Shown: piece by piece, positions 1 to 6,392 of the stretch
How the letters are laid out: every line of letters begins with the position of its first letter
How positions within the stretch are numbered: the first letter of the stretch is position 1
Program-made: the position numbers and the translations under genes
Notes under the pieces: model-generated
What the model saw: only the letters and a program-made list of their open reading frames with translations
The model's database searches: none
What the model was told of the DNA's origin: nothing
Assembly: GCA_947461325.1 (NCBI GenBank)
Contig: CANHLD010000077.1
Span: 1-7,976 of the forward strand
Reading direction: 5' to 3'
Length of the DNA stretch: 7,976 nucleotides
Origin: Comamonadaceae bacterium
GTDB lineage: Bacteria; Pseudomonadota; Gammaproteobacteria; Burkholderiales; Burkholderiaceae_C

Positions 1-469
1 CAAGTCGGTGCATTGGATGGCAGATGAAGCCATGATGGCGCCTTTGTTTGAGCGCATGGCGCATTTGTTGCCGCAGACTTTGGCAGGTGCTTCATTGCTG
101 CCGGCGTTGAGCCACCGCATCAACATGTACCGGTATGACGATCAAGACGTTTTCAATCTGCACACCGACGGCAGTTGGCCGGGTTACAGCCTGAGTGAAG
201 ACAGGGCGCATATGTTGGAATGGAATGACGCTATCCGCTCCGGACTCACCATGCTGCTTTATTTGAACGGCCCGGCTGACGGCGTGCAAGGTGGGAACAC
301 CCGCTTGTACAAACCTGATGGCACTTGGGTGGATGTGTCACCAGTCAAAGGGTCAGCGCTGTTTTTCAGACACGGTTTCGGTCGCGATTCGGTTCGGCAT
401 ATCGGCTGTGTGGTCAGTGGTGAAGTGTCGAAATATGTGGCGCGTATCAACGTCATGTACACCGCTTGA
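1..469 (+). CDS. 2-oxoglutarate/Fe(II)-dependent oxygenase, prolyl 4-hydroxylase-like (C-terminal part, 5' truncated by window)
   Basis: This is the C-terminal portion of a protein of the 2OG-Fe(II) oxygenase superfamily. These enzymes use Fe(II), O2 and 2-oxoglutarate to hydroxylate a protein or small-molecule substrate, usually in the cytoplasm. Numbering from the GTG at 8, the frame shows the facial triad: an HxD pair in FNLHTDG (His52, Asp54) and a distal His131 in SVRHIG. It is followed by KYVARINVMY, where Arg146 is the likely 2-oxoglutarate carboxylate anchor. The strand LLYLNG plus a GGNTRLY segment between them is typical of the jelly-roll core. The frame is open through the left edge (Lys-Ser codons precede the GTG), so the true start is probably outside the window and the GTG at 8 is only an internal codon. 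It stops with TGA at 467-469 and converges on the kinase gene with a 41-bp gap. The substrate cannot be told from sequence. Confidence 0.85.
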   Translation, partial: KSVHWMADEAMMAPLFERMAHLLPQTLAGASLLPALSHRINMYRYDDQDVFNLHTDGSWPGYSLSEDRAHMLEWNDAIRSGLTMLLYLNGPADGVQGGNTRLYKPDGTWVDVSPVKGSALFFRHGFGRDSVRHIGCVVSGEVSKYVARINVMYTA

Positions 470-510
470 AAGACTTCGCAAAGCTGGGTTGAGCGCAACA
501 TGGTTGAGAC

Positions 511-2361
511 TCAGTTGAGGACAGCTTCATCTTCCTGGCTTGAGATCTTGACATGCGTATTCAATGCGTTTTGCAATTCCTGCAATTGCACAGGCTTAGG
601 GATAAACGCATTCACACCGGCGGCGGCCGCGCTTTCGCGTGCTTCTTTGAACACATCGGCTGTCAATGCAATGATGGGGATGCGCGCTTTGCGGCAGCTT
701 CTGGAACGTATGGTGCGAGTGGCTGTCAATCCATCCATCACCGGCATGTGTATGTCCATCAACACCACATCGAAATCTTCTTTGTCTAAGGTTTGCAGTG
801 CGATTTCACCGTTCTCGCAAAAAGTGGCCTGATGACCCAGACGTTGCAGCAAAAACGCTAAAAATTTCTGATTGACTGGATGGTCTTCGGCGACCAGGAT
901 GCGCAGCTTTTCGTTGTCAGTGGTGCTCAGTGGTGGGCTTGGTGGCGCTGCTTCAACCGTATGCGGTTGATGCGACACCAGCGGCAAACGCACCGTGAAA
1001 TTCGAACCCTGCCCGGGCTGGCTTTGCACATGGATGTCACCGCCTAGCAAACGCGCGAGTGACAAGGAGATTTCCAAACCCAGACCGACACCCGAGAATT
1101 TGCGCGACAAACCCGAGTCGACTTGGTAAAAGCGCTGAAACAACTTACCCAGCGAGGTTTCGTCCAAACCTATGCCGGTATCGCAGATGCTGAACTCAAA
1201 AAAGCGCAAGGACTTTTCGTCAGTGGACTGGCGAAAGTGCAGGCTGACCTGACCTTGTTCAGTGAACTTGAAGGCGTTGTTCAACAGGTTGAGCAAAATT
1301 TGTCGCAAGCGTGTGGCATCCGATTTCACCCAGACGGGCTCTGCGGGCAAGTCTGGCACTTGAAAAGACAATCCTTTTTGTATCGCCAGTGGCCGCATGA
1401 TGGCCTCGGCATTCATCATCAGTGCGCGCAAGTCAACCGCTTCCGATTGCAAGCTGATCTTGCCGGACTCCAGCGCAGACATGTCCAAAATATCGTTCAA
1501 CAGTTTCAAAAAATGACCTGCCGAATCGTTCACTGTTTTAACCAGATCTGCTTGTTGGCTGCTCAGTGGCGTGGTGCCCAAAATATTCAAAATACCTACG
1601 ATGCCGTTGAAAGGGGTGCGAAGTTCATGGCTCATATTGGCCAGAAACAGACTTTTGCCGCGACTCGCCGCCCCGGTATCGCTTTGTGCTTGACGCAGTT
1701 GATCATTCAATGCAGTCAAAGCGGTTTGTTCGCGTTGCTGTGAGCGGTGCCGCTTCAACAGCCCGAAGGCCGCCGTCATCAACAACACCAGTTGCGCCAA
1801 TGTCAGCCAAGTGATTTGCTGGTTTTGCGACAGCAATTCTGTATTTTGCTGCTCTAGCATCAAAGAGGCGAACAAGTCAGCGGAGTAGCTCATCGGGTGG
1901 TTTTTGGAGGTGAATGCCTGCATGTCATTCAACAACATACTCAGTTCATGAAGCTGACTTGGCTCTTGGGCCAGCACTTGTTGCGCACGCTGCACATACG
2001 TTTGCATCATGTCAAGCGTGGCCATGTTCTGCGGATCTTTGAAGATGAAGGCAGAGCCCAGTGACTCGCGCACCCAATCTACTTTGCTGGTCAACAGATC
2101 GAGACGCATTTGCAAGTTATCTTTGGAGACCCGCTGTTGTGTGTATAAATGTAATTCCAGCGCATGTTGAAAACGCTGGAACTCGTTGTCCAAAATAAAG
2201 GCAGGTGCGGTGAGTGAATCCACTCTGACTGCGTTTTGTTCAAGCAAGACCTGCCGCTGTATCAATTCGAAAGCCAGCAACACCAACATGGCGGCCGCCA
2301 TCACCGCAGTGATCACAAACAGCCGGATGCTGTAGGAAATCCAGGAAAGTCGCAGTGGCAT
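511..2361 (-). CDS. Hybrid sensor histidine kinase/response regulator, membrane-bound
   Basis: This two-component sensor autophosphorylates on His and passes phosphate to its own receiver Asp. The numbers here count from a GTG at 2364; the ATG immediately after it (2361) is the preferred start and gives 616 residues. TM1 is about 12-34, followed by a predicted periplasmic helical region of about 150 residues and TM2 at about 185-203. A short charged linker (205-235, probably coiled coil) follows, with no HAMP, PAS or GAF domain recognised. The HisKA H-box is FLANMSHELRTP with His246. The HATPase has an N-box around 356-366 (Asn359, Asn363), G1 CDTGIG at 394-399 and G2 GVGLGL at 425-430. A Pro-rich linker (463-484) leads to a receiver domain (about 486-603) with acidic pair Glu493/Asp494, phospho-acceptor Asp537 in LMDIHMP, Thr568 and Lys590. 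There is no Hpt domain and no output domain, so an Hpt protein elsewhere is likely needed. The ligand is unknown. The Shine-Dalgarno is weak, and the AT-rich region upstream probably holds its promoter. Confidence 0.95.
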   Translation of the reverse strand: MPLRLSWISYSIRLFVITAVMAAAMLVLLAFELIQRQVLLEQNAVRVDSLTAPAFILDNEFQRFQHALELHLYTQQRVSKDNLQMRLDLLTSKVDWVRESLGSAFIFKDPQNMATLDMMQTYVQRAQQVLAQEPSQLHELSMLLNDMQAFTSKNHPMSYSADLFASLMLEQQNTELLSQNQQITWLTLAQLVLLMTAAFGLLKRHRSQQREQTALTALNDQLRQAQSDTGAASRGKSLFLANMSHELRTPFNGIVGILNILGTTPLSSQQADLVKTVNDSAGHFLKLLNDILDMSALESGKISLQSEAVDLRALMMNAEAIMRPLAIQKGLSFQVPDLPAEPVWVKSDATRLRQILLNLLNNAFKFTEQGQVSLHFRQSTDEKSLRFFEFSICDTGIGLDETSLGKLFQRFYQVDSGLSRKFSGVGLGLEISLSLARLLGGDIHVQSQPGQGSNFTVRLPLVSHQPHTVEAAPPSPPLSTTDNEKLRILVAEDHPVNQKFLAFLLQRLGHQATFCENGEIALQTLDKEDFDVVLMDIHMPVMDGLTATRTIRSRSCRKARIPIIALTADVFKEARESAAAAGVNAFIPKPVQLQELQNALNTHVKISSQEDEAVLN

Positions 2362-2421
2362 CACAGTGCGCTTATTCGATGATCAAACCTTTGATCTGCC
2401 AGACCAAGCTTGTACATATTT

Positions 2422-2471
2422 CATGCATTTAACCTAATTAAAAAGAATTTAAAATTTTTAAAAAATGCATG
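2422..2471. repeat. Nested inverted repeat upstream of the kinase gene
   Basis: The outer arms CATGCATTT (2422-2430) and AAATGCATG (2463-2471) are exact reverse complements. Inside them, TTAAAAA (2438-2444) and TTTTTAA (2455-2461) are also exact reverse complements, leaving a 10-nt AT loop. The bulge is asymmetric (7 nt on the left, 1 nt on the right), which argues against a simple terminator hairpin; there is also no GC-rich stem. The inner arms are low-complexity and could be chance; the outer 9-bp arms are more notable. The right outer arm falls in the spacer of the candidate kinase promoter, where a regulator site would make sense. Confidence 0.5.
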
Positions 2472-2485
2472 TTATGTGTTGACAA
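2457..2485 (-). promoter_or_regulatory. Candidate sigma70-type promoter for the hybrid kinase
   Basis: Reading the - strand, TTGTCA (2485-2480, 5 of 6 matches to the -35 consensus) is followed after 17 bp by TTTAAA (2462-2457, 4 of 6 matches to the -10 consensus). The start of transcription would fall near 2450, giving a leader of about 90 nt to the ATG at 2361. Matches of this quality are expected by chance in AT-rich DNA, so this is only a candidate, supported by position and orientation. Confidence 0.28.
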
Positions 2486-2537
2486 TTTACCCGTTGAAAT
2501 TATTGATGGCAATCTTTGCGCGTATGCCATTGAATGA

Positions 2538-2551
2538 GTATTTATAAATAC
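2538..2551. repeat. Perfect 14-bp palindrome in the AT-rich gap
   Basis: GTATTTATAAATAC at these positions is identical to its own reverse complement. It lies 51 bp beyond the stop codon of the transporter gene and about 175 bp upstream of the kinase start. It could bind a dimeric regulator or be a chance product of AT-rich sequence; no known operator was recognised. Confidence 0.45.
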
Positions 2552-2601
2552 AAATTAAAAATTTATTTAAAACTTTAATATATAACTATTTCGCAACAGT
2601 T

Positions 2602-3531
2602 TCAGGCTTTGCGTGAGGACACCCAAATGCCACCCACGATCAGGACAAAGGCGACCGCGTGGAAAAAGCGAGGCGCGTCCCCCAGCGCCAAGGTGGAAAT
2701 CAAGCCCGCAAACAGCGGGGTCAGGTTGGCAAAAAAACCGGCGATGGTCGGACCCACGCGTTGAATACCCAAGCCCCAGCTTCGGTAAGCCAGCAACGCT
2801 GGGCCCAAAGCCACATACAACACACTGGCAGCCAGTGGCCAGCCCCAAACGATGTGGGGGTTGTCGCTGAAGTGCCATTCAGCGGCGGTGAAGGCGCCAC
2901 TCCAGAACAGGCCGAACACCATTTGCGCTGTTAAAAAATACGTCCAATTGCCGCGAATCTCTGGCGGGTCGATAGGTTGCGCCACCAGCCAGCTGTACCA
3001 GGCCCAGCACAGCACCGCGATCAAAATGTAGACGTCACCGATCACCAGTTGCACCCGCATCAAGGTGTCCCAATCGCCGCGCCCGAGCACACACAAAACG
3101 CCTGCAATTGACAAAGATGCGCCCAGTATCTGGCGCGGCGTGACCGATTGTTTGTAAAAAATGGCGCCCATGGCCAGCATGAACACCGGCACGCTGGCAC
3201 CGACCAGCGTCACGTTGATAGGGGTGGAGGTGTGCAGAGCCAAGTATTGAAAACTGTTGTAGCAACCCACACCCAGCAAACTCATCAATGCATAACGGCG
3301 CCAATGTGACCACATGCGGCTGCTGGGTTTGAGCACCGGCCATGACCACGGCAGCAACAGCATAAAAGCCAGCACCCAGCGAAAAAAATTCAAGGTGATG
3401 GGCGGCACCATGTCAGCCACCACGGCGCCGAGCACGCTGTTACCGGCCCAGACCAGCGGCGGGAGCAGCAGCAAACCGGCTGTGGCCAGGTCCAGGCTGG
3501 GTTTGGGCGGTGCGGAGGCTGTTTCAGACAT
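2602..3531 (-). CDS. EamA/DMT-superfamily inner-membrane transporter (RhaT/YdcZ-type permease)
   Basis: This 309-residue, highly hydrophobic protein has the length and layout of the drug/metabolite transporter superfamily: two EamA repeats of about five membrane helices each, at roughly residues 16-150 and 165-305. The first repeat holds the typical segment from PLVWAGN through the FFRW stretch (49-52) and YNSFQYLAL (91-99). The second ends with GPTIAGFFANLTPLFAGL (260-277) and a final helix closing in SSRKA. Such proteins move small metabolites, often amino acids or related compounds; the substrate cannot be inferred here. The ATG at 3531 is chosen because translation from it gives the normal short hydrophilic N-terminus (MSETASAPP). 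The open frame continues upstream to 3648, but that would add 39 atypical residues and run into the divergent quinone reductase gene. The Shine-Dalgarno before 3531 is weak. No intrinsic terminator is visible after the TGA. Confidence 0.92.
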   Translation of the reverse strand: MSETASAPPKPSLDLATAGLLLLPPLVWAGNSVLGAVVADMVPPITLNFFRWVLAFMLLLPWSWPVLKPSSRMWSHWRRYALMSLLGVGCYNSFQYLALHTSTPINVTLVGASVPVFMLAMGAIFYKQSVTPRQILGASLSIAGVLCVLGRGDWDTLMRVQLVIGDVYILIAVLCWAWYSWLVAQPIDPPEIRGNWTYFLTAQMVFGLFWSGAFTAAEWHFSDNPHIVWGWPLAASVLYVALGPALLAYRSWGLGIQRVGPTIAGFFANLTPLFAGLISTLALGDAPRFFHAVAFVLIVGGIWVSSRKA

Positions 3532-3634
3532 GACAAGGACTCTAACCGAGTTGCGTGGACAATCGCTGTTTGGGGTTGGTGGATGACCAGCCTTTTTACA
3601 AATCAGCATACAACTCAGCAGACAGGAGCCAGCC
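3532..3634. promoter_or_regulatory. Divergent intergenic region between transporter and quinone reductase genes
   Basis: This 103-bp gap separates two divergently read starts (3531 on -, 3635 on +), so it should carry promoters for both genes. A weak -10-like TACAAA lies at 3597-3602 on the + strand without a good -35 partner at normal spacing. No clear operator palindrome or riboswitch fold was recognised. The call rests on gene arrangement rather than on a strong motif. Confidence 0.45.
3624..3628 (+). promoter_or_regulatory. Ribosome binding site of the quinone reductase gene
   Basis: AGGAG sits 6 nt before the ATG at 3635. It is the clearest Shine-Dalgarno sequence in the window and fixes the start of the gene. 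Confidence 0.8.
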
Positions 3635-4618
3635 ATGAGCAAAGCCATTCAATTCACACACACCGGCGGACCCGAGGTATTGCAACTCGCTGACGTCACG
3701 GTCGGTAATCCCGGCCCCGGTGAAGTGCGTATCGCCCACAAAGCCGTTGGTTTGAATTACATCGATGTGTACCACCGCACCGGCTTGTACCCGCTGCCTT
3801 TGCCGCACGGCTTGGGCATGGAAGGCGCAGGCGTGATTGAAGCCGTCGGCGATGGCGTCACCCATTTGAAAGCAGGCGATCGCGCGGCGTATGCCAGCGC
3901 CCCGCCCGGAAGCTATTGCGAAGCGCGGGTCATGCCAGCCAAAAACGTGTGCAAATTGCCTGACAACATTTCGTTTGAAACTGCAGCCGGCATGATGCTC
4001 AAAGGTATGACCGTGCAATATTTGCTCAAGCGCACTTTGCCGCAAGCCGGATTGCACGCAGGCGATTTGATTTTGTTCCATGCCGCCGCCGGTGGTGTCG
4101 GTTTGATTGCTTGTCAGTGGGCCAAAGCGCTGGGTTTACAACTCATCGGCACCGCAGGCAGCGACGAAAAGTGCGCGCTGGCCAAAGCCAACGGCGCAGC
4201 CCACGTGATCAACTACAACACAGAAGACTTTGAAGCGCGTGTCAAAGACATCACCAACGGCAAAGGTGTCAAAGTGGTCTACGACTCGGTTGGCAAAGAC
4301 ACCTGGGACAAATCGCTTAACTGCTTGTCACCTTTCGGTTTGATGGCCAGCTTCGGCAATGCCTCCGGTCCGGTCGAACCGTTTGCCCCGGGTTCATTGG
4401 GCGCGAAAGGTTCGATTTATGTCACCCGCCAAACATTGTTCACTCATATTGCCACGCGCGAAACCAACCAGCAAATGGCAGAAGATTTGTTTGATGTGGT
4501 CGGCAGCGGCAAAGTGAAGATTCATATCGAACAGCGTTACCCTTTGGCCGAAGCCGCGCAAGCTCACCGCGACTTGGAAGCACGCAAAACCACCGGCAGC
4601 ACGTTGCTGACGGTGTAA
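3635..4618 (+). CDS. qor: NADPH:quinone oxidoreductase, zinc-free MDR family (zeta-crystallin type)
   Basis: This 327-residue protein matches the medium-chain dehydrogenase/reductase family without catalytic zinc. It catalyses NADPH-dependent, probably one-electron, reduction of quinones in the cytoplasm, with a role in redox or electrophile stress inferred from the family. The N-terminal GroES-like catalytic domain (about 1-125) has the family hallmarks VGLNYIDVYHRTGLYP (38-53) and a G-rich segment GLGMEGAGVIEAVG (59-72). The Rossmann domain carries HAAAGGVGL (149-157) for NADP(H), then the DSVGKDTWD stretch (217-225). The C-terminal region returns to the catalytic fold and ends GSTLLTV. No structural zinc cysteine cluster is present. 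Length is equal to that of E. coli Qor (327). The ATG has an AGGAG 6 nt upstream. A strong terminator follows the stop, so it is probably a single-gene transcript divergent from the transporter gene. Confidence 0.92.
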   Translation: MSKAIQFTHTGGPEVLQLADVTVGNPGPGEVRIAHKAVGLNYIDVYHRTGLYPLPLPHGLGMEGAGVIEAVGDGVTHLKAGDRAAYASAPPGSYCEARVMPAKNVCKLPDNISFETAAGMMLKGMTVQYLLKRTLPQAGLHAGDLILFHAAAGGVGLIACQWAKALGLQLIGTAGSDEKCALAKANGAAHVINYNTEDFEARVKDITNGKGVKVVYDSVGKDTWDKSLNCLSPFGLMASFGNASGPVEPFAPGSLGAKGSIYVTRQTLFTHIATRETNQQMAEDLFDVVGSGKVKIHIEQRYPLAEAAQAHRDLEARKTTGSTLLTV

Positions 4619-4633
4619 ACAATCCCTGAAATG

Positions 4634-4660
4634 GCCGCCGGTGCAAACTGGCGGCTTTTT
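4634..4660 (+). terminator. Intrinsic terminator of the quinone reductase gene
   Basis: GCCGCC (4634-4639) pairs exactly with GGCGGC (4650-4655). The stem continues inward with a G-T wobble, a G-C and a T-A pair, giving 9 bp closed by a GCAA (GNRA-type) tetraloop at 4643-4646. Five Ts follow immediately (4656-4660). It begins 15 nt after the TAA stop at 4616-4618 and points along the + strand. The first in-frame ATG of the next gene's open frame (4631) overlaps the base of this hairpin. Confidence 0.92.
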
Positions 4661-4684
4661 CATGTCTGTCACCTAGGCATACCT

Positions 4685-6385
4685 GTGGATCACAACCGCT
4701 CTACCGAATTTATCGATGCAACATGGCGCCCGCATATGCTGGCTTGGTTGCTGTTGACCTTGCTGGTCAACGCCTTGCCTTTGTTCACGCCCATATTGAA
4801 TGAAGGCGACTCTGTGTTGTATGCCGCCTTGTCTCAGCACATGGTGTTGAGTGGCAATTGGAATGATTTGATGTTGGATGGCCGCGACTGGCTAGACAAA
4901 CCGCATTTCCCTTTTTGGCTGGGCGCGTTGTCGTTCAAGTTATTCGGTGTCAGTGTGTTTGCTTACATGCTGCCGGGCTATTTGTTTCATTTGCTCGGCG
5001 GCTATTTCACCTACCGGATAGCGCGTTTGTTTCATGGCCGGGACACCGCGCTGATTGCCGCGCTGGTGTATGCGTCCACCTACCATTTGATGTACACCAC
5101 CACCGCCTTGAAGGCCGAGGCTTTTTTAACCGGCAGCATCATGGCCGCGTGTTATTACTGGCTGCGTTATGACGCTGACAGTCGCTTGAAATATGTGTTG
5201 CTAGGCGCGTTGTTCAGTGGCATTTCGGTCATGACCAAAGGCGTGTTCACTTTGGTCACCATCAGCAGCGGTTTGCTTTGCATGTGGGTGTACCAGGGCC
5301 GTTGGCGCGAATTGTTTCGCTGGAAATGGCTGGCGGCTTTGCTACTGAGCTTGGTGTGCGTCGTGCCGGAACTGTTGGCCTTGTACCGTCAGTTTGATAT
5401 GCACCCAGAAAAAATGGTGTTCAACCAAACCGGTGTGTCTGGTATCCATTTTTTCTTGTGGGACAGCCAGTTCGGACGGTTTTTCAATGTCGGCCCCATC
5501 ACCAACACAGGCGGCAACAAACTGTTTTTCGTGCTGGTGTTTGTATGGGCGTTTTTGCCTTGGGTAGCGGCGTTTGTGATGGCTACTGCGCAAGGCTTGC
5601 GGCATTTCAAACTTGCTGATGAAACACTGCGTTCCGTACAGGTGTATTTACTGGCCAGTTTCACGGTCAGCTTTGTCATGTTCAGCCTCACCAGCTTCCA
5701 GTTGGATTACTACACCGTCATCGTGTATCCGTTTGCAGTTGTGCTGATAGCGCCCTGGCTTTTATCGGTCATCAATGACAGCGGCGCAAAAGCGGTGCGG
5801 CGGGTGCAGATCGGCATGGCCATGCTGGCGCTGATGCTGGCTCTTTGGGTGGTGGTTCGTGTCGGTCATCCGGCTTTATGGACCGTGGCCATTGTTGTTG
5901 CTTTGTGTACGGTTGTGTATATGTGGATGCAGCGCAAACGCTGGCATGGTGTGGGCGTATGGGTGTTGCCGGTGGTGGCTGTGAATCTCTTGTATTTGTC
6001 GATTGAGGGCATGACGCTGATTGCGCATAAGCGCTTTAGCATTCCTTATAACGTGTTGTCGTCGATGGCGAGCGAGCCTGCTGTGTCAGTTGTGGTCTAC
6101 CAACTCGATCCGCCAGTCAGCTATGAACTTGGGCTTTACCGCCAAACCGCACCTGTGCTGCGCGTGGATAAACCAGATGAATTGCCGCTGTCGCATGAGG
6201 CTTATTTTTTACTCACCCGCACAGCATCTGCCAACACATTGGCAGAGCATTTTGTATCTATGGACGTGGTGATTTCAGGCGATTGGGTAGACCACAAAAC
6301 CGGCACCCTGCCCAGACAAATTGAACTCGCTGCGGGTCGTGCGCCGCTAGAGAATTTCAGTGTGTACAAAGTGACGCCGCGTTGA
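4685..6385 (+). CDS. ArnT/PMT-like membrane glycosyltransferase (GT-C fold, family 39/83 type)
   Basis: This is a large polytopic inner-membrane protein, 566 residues from GTG 4685, resembling ArnT and dolichyl-phosphate-mannose protein mannosyltransferases. Such enzymes transfer a sugar from a polyprenyl-phosphate donor to lipid A, protein or another acceptor on the periplasmic face. After TM1 (about 18-37) comes NEGDSVLYAAL with the acidic pair Glu40/Asp42, matching the catalytic first-loop position. WLDKPHFPFWLGAL (69-82) follows, matching the KP-x-yW motif. HFFLWDSQFGRFFN (255-268) resembles the family's F-F-x-RF segment. About 12-13 membrane helices are predicted. A soluble C-terminal domain (about 452-566) follows, as in ArnT. 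The start is uncertain: the frame opens at ATG 4631 inside the preceding terminator, which is unlikely. GTG 4685 has AGG 7 nt upstream and gives a positively charged pre-TM1 tail; ATG 4736 begins directly at TM1. The donor and acceptor are unknown, and the neighbours give no clue. Confidence 0.85.
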   Translation: MDHNRSTEFIDATWRPHMLAWLLLTLLVNALPLFTPILNEGDSVLYAALSQHMVLSGNWNDLMLDGRDWLDKPHFPFWLGALSFKLFGVSVFAYMLPGYLFHLLGGYFTYRIARLFHGRDTALIAALVYASTYHLMYTTTALKAEAFLTGSIMAACYYWLRYDADSRLKYVLLGALFSGISVMTKGVFTLVTISSGLLCMWVYQGRWRELFRWKWLAALLLSLVCVVPELLALYRQFDMHPEKMVFNQTGVSGIHFFLWDSQFGRFFNVGPITNTGGNKLFFVLVFVWAFLPWVAAFVMATAQGLRHFKLADETLRSVQVYLLASFTVSFVMFSLTSFQLDYYTVIVYPFAVVLIAPWLLSVINDSGAKAVRRVQIGMAMLALMLALWVVVRVGHPALWTVAIVVALCTVVYMWMQRKRWHGVGVWVLPVVAVNLLYLSIEGMTLIAHKRFSIPYNVLSSMASEPAVSVVVYQLDPPVSYELGLYRQTAPVLRVDKPDELPLSHEAYFLLTRTASANTLAEHFVSMDVVISGDWVDHKTGTLPRQIELAAGRAPLENFSVYKVTPR

Positions 6386-6392
6386 AACAAAT

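Larger units (their letters stand above)
2365..2601. other. AT-rich intergenic region between kinase and transporter genes
   Basis: This gap of about 237 bp lies between the 5' end of the kinase gene and the 3' end of the transporter gene, both on the - strand. By hand count, 2401-2590 is about 23% GC, far below the flanking genes. It contains A- and T-runs, a nested inverted repeat (2422-2471), a perfect 14-bp palindrome (2538-2551) and a possible - strand promoter. No open frame with a ribosome site, no GC-rich terminator hairpin for the transporter gene and no recognisable RNA gene were seen in it. It most likely serves as the kinase promoter and regulatory region. Confidence 0.75.

Noticed and set aside
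481..530. A terminator or repeat between the oxygenase and kinase genes (three TTGAG copies, GTTG/CAAC and CTC/GAG mini-stems)
   Set aside because: Stems are only 3-4 bp with no T-run, and the five-base repeats are within chance expectation.
1123..1743. A 206-codon open frame on the + strand inside the kinase gene
   Set aside because: It is antisense to conserved HisKA/HATPase coding sequence, has no ribosome site and no recognisable domain; its composition is that of a shadow frame.
2479..2506. A + strand promoter with a perfect TTGACA -35 at 2479-2484
   Set aside because: The best -10 at normal spacing (TATTGA) is poor and no + strand gene follows; only the antisense strand of the transporter gene lies downstream.
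3532..3648. A 39-residue N-terminal extension of the EamA transporter
   Set aside because: It would run past the divergent qor start and its ribosome site, and adds a stretch not typical of the family.
3596..4081. A 161-codon open frame on the - strand opposite the quinone reductase gene
   Set aside because: It mirrors the conserved Qor coding sequence and would overlap the divergent region; the product is rich in His/Ala/Gln with no family features.
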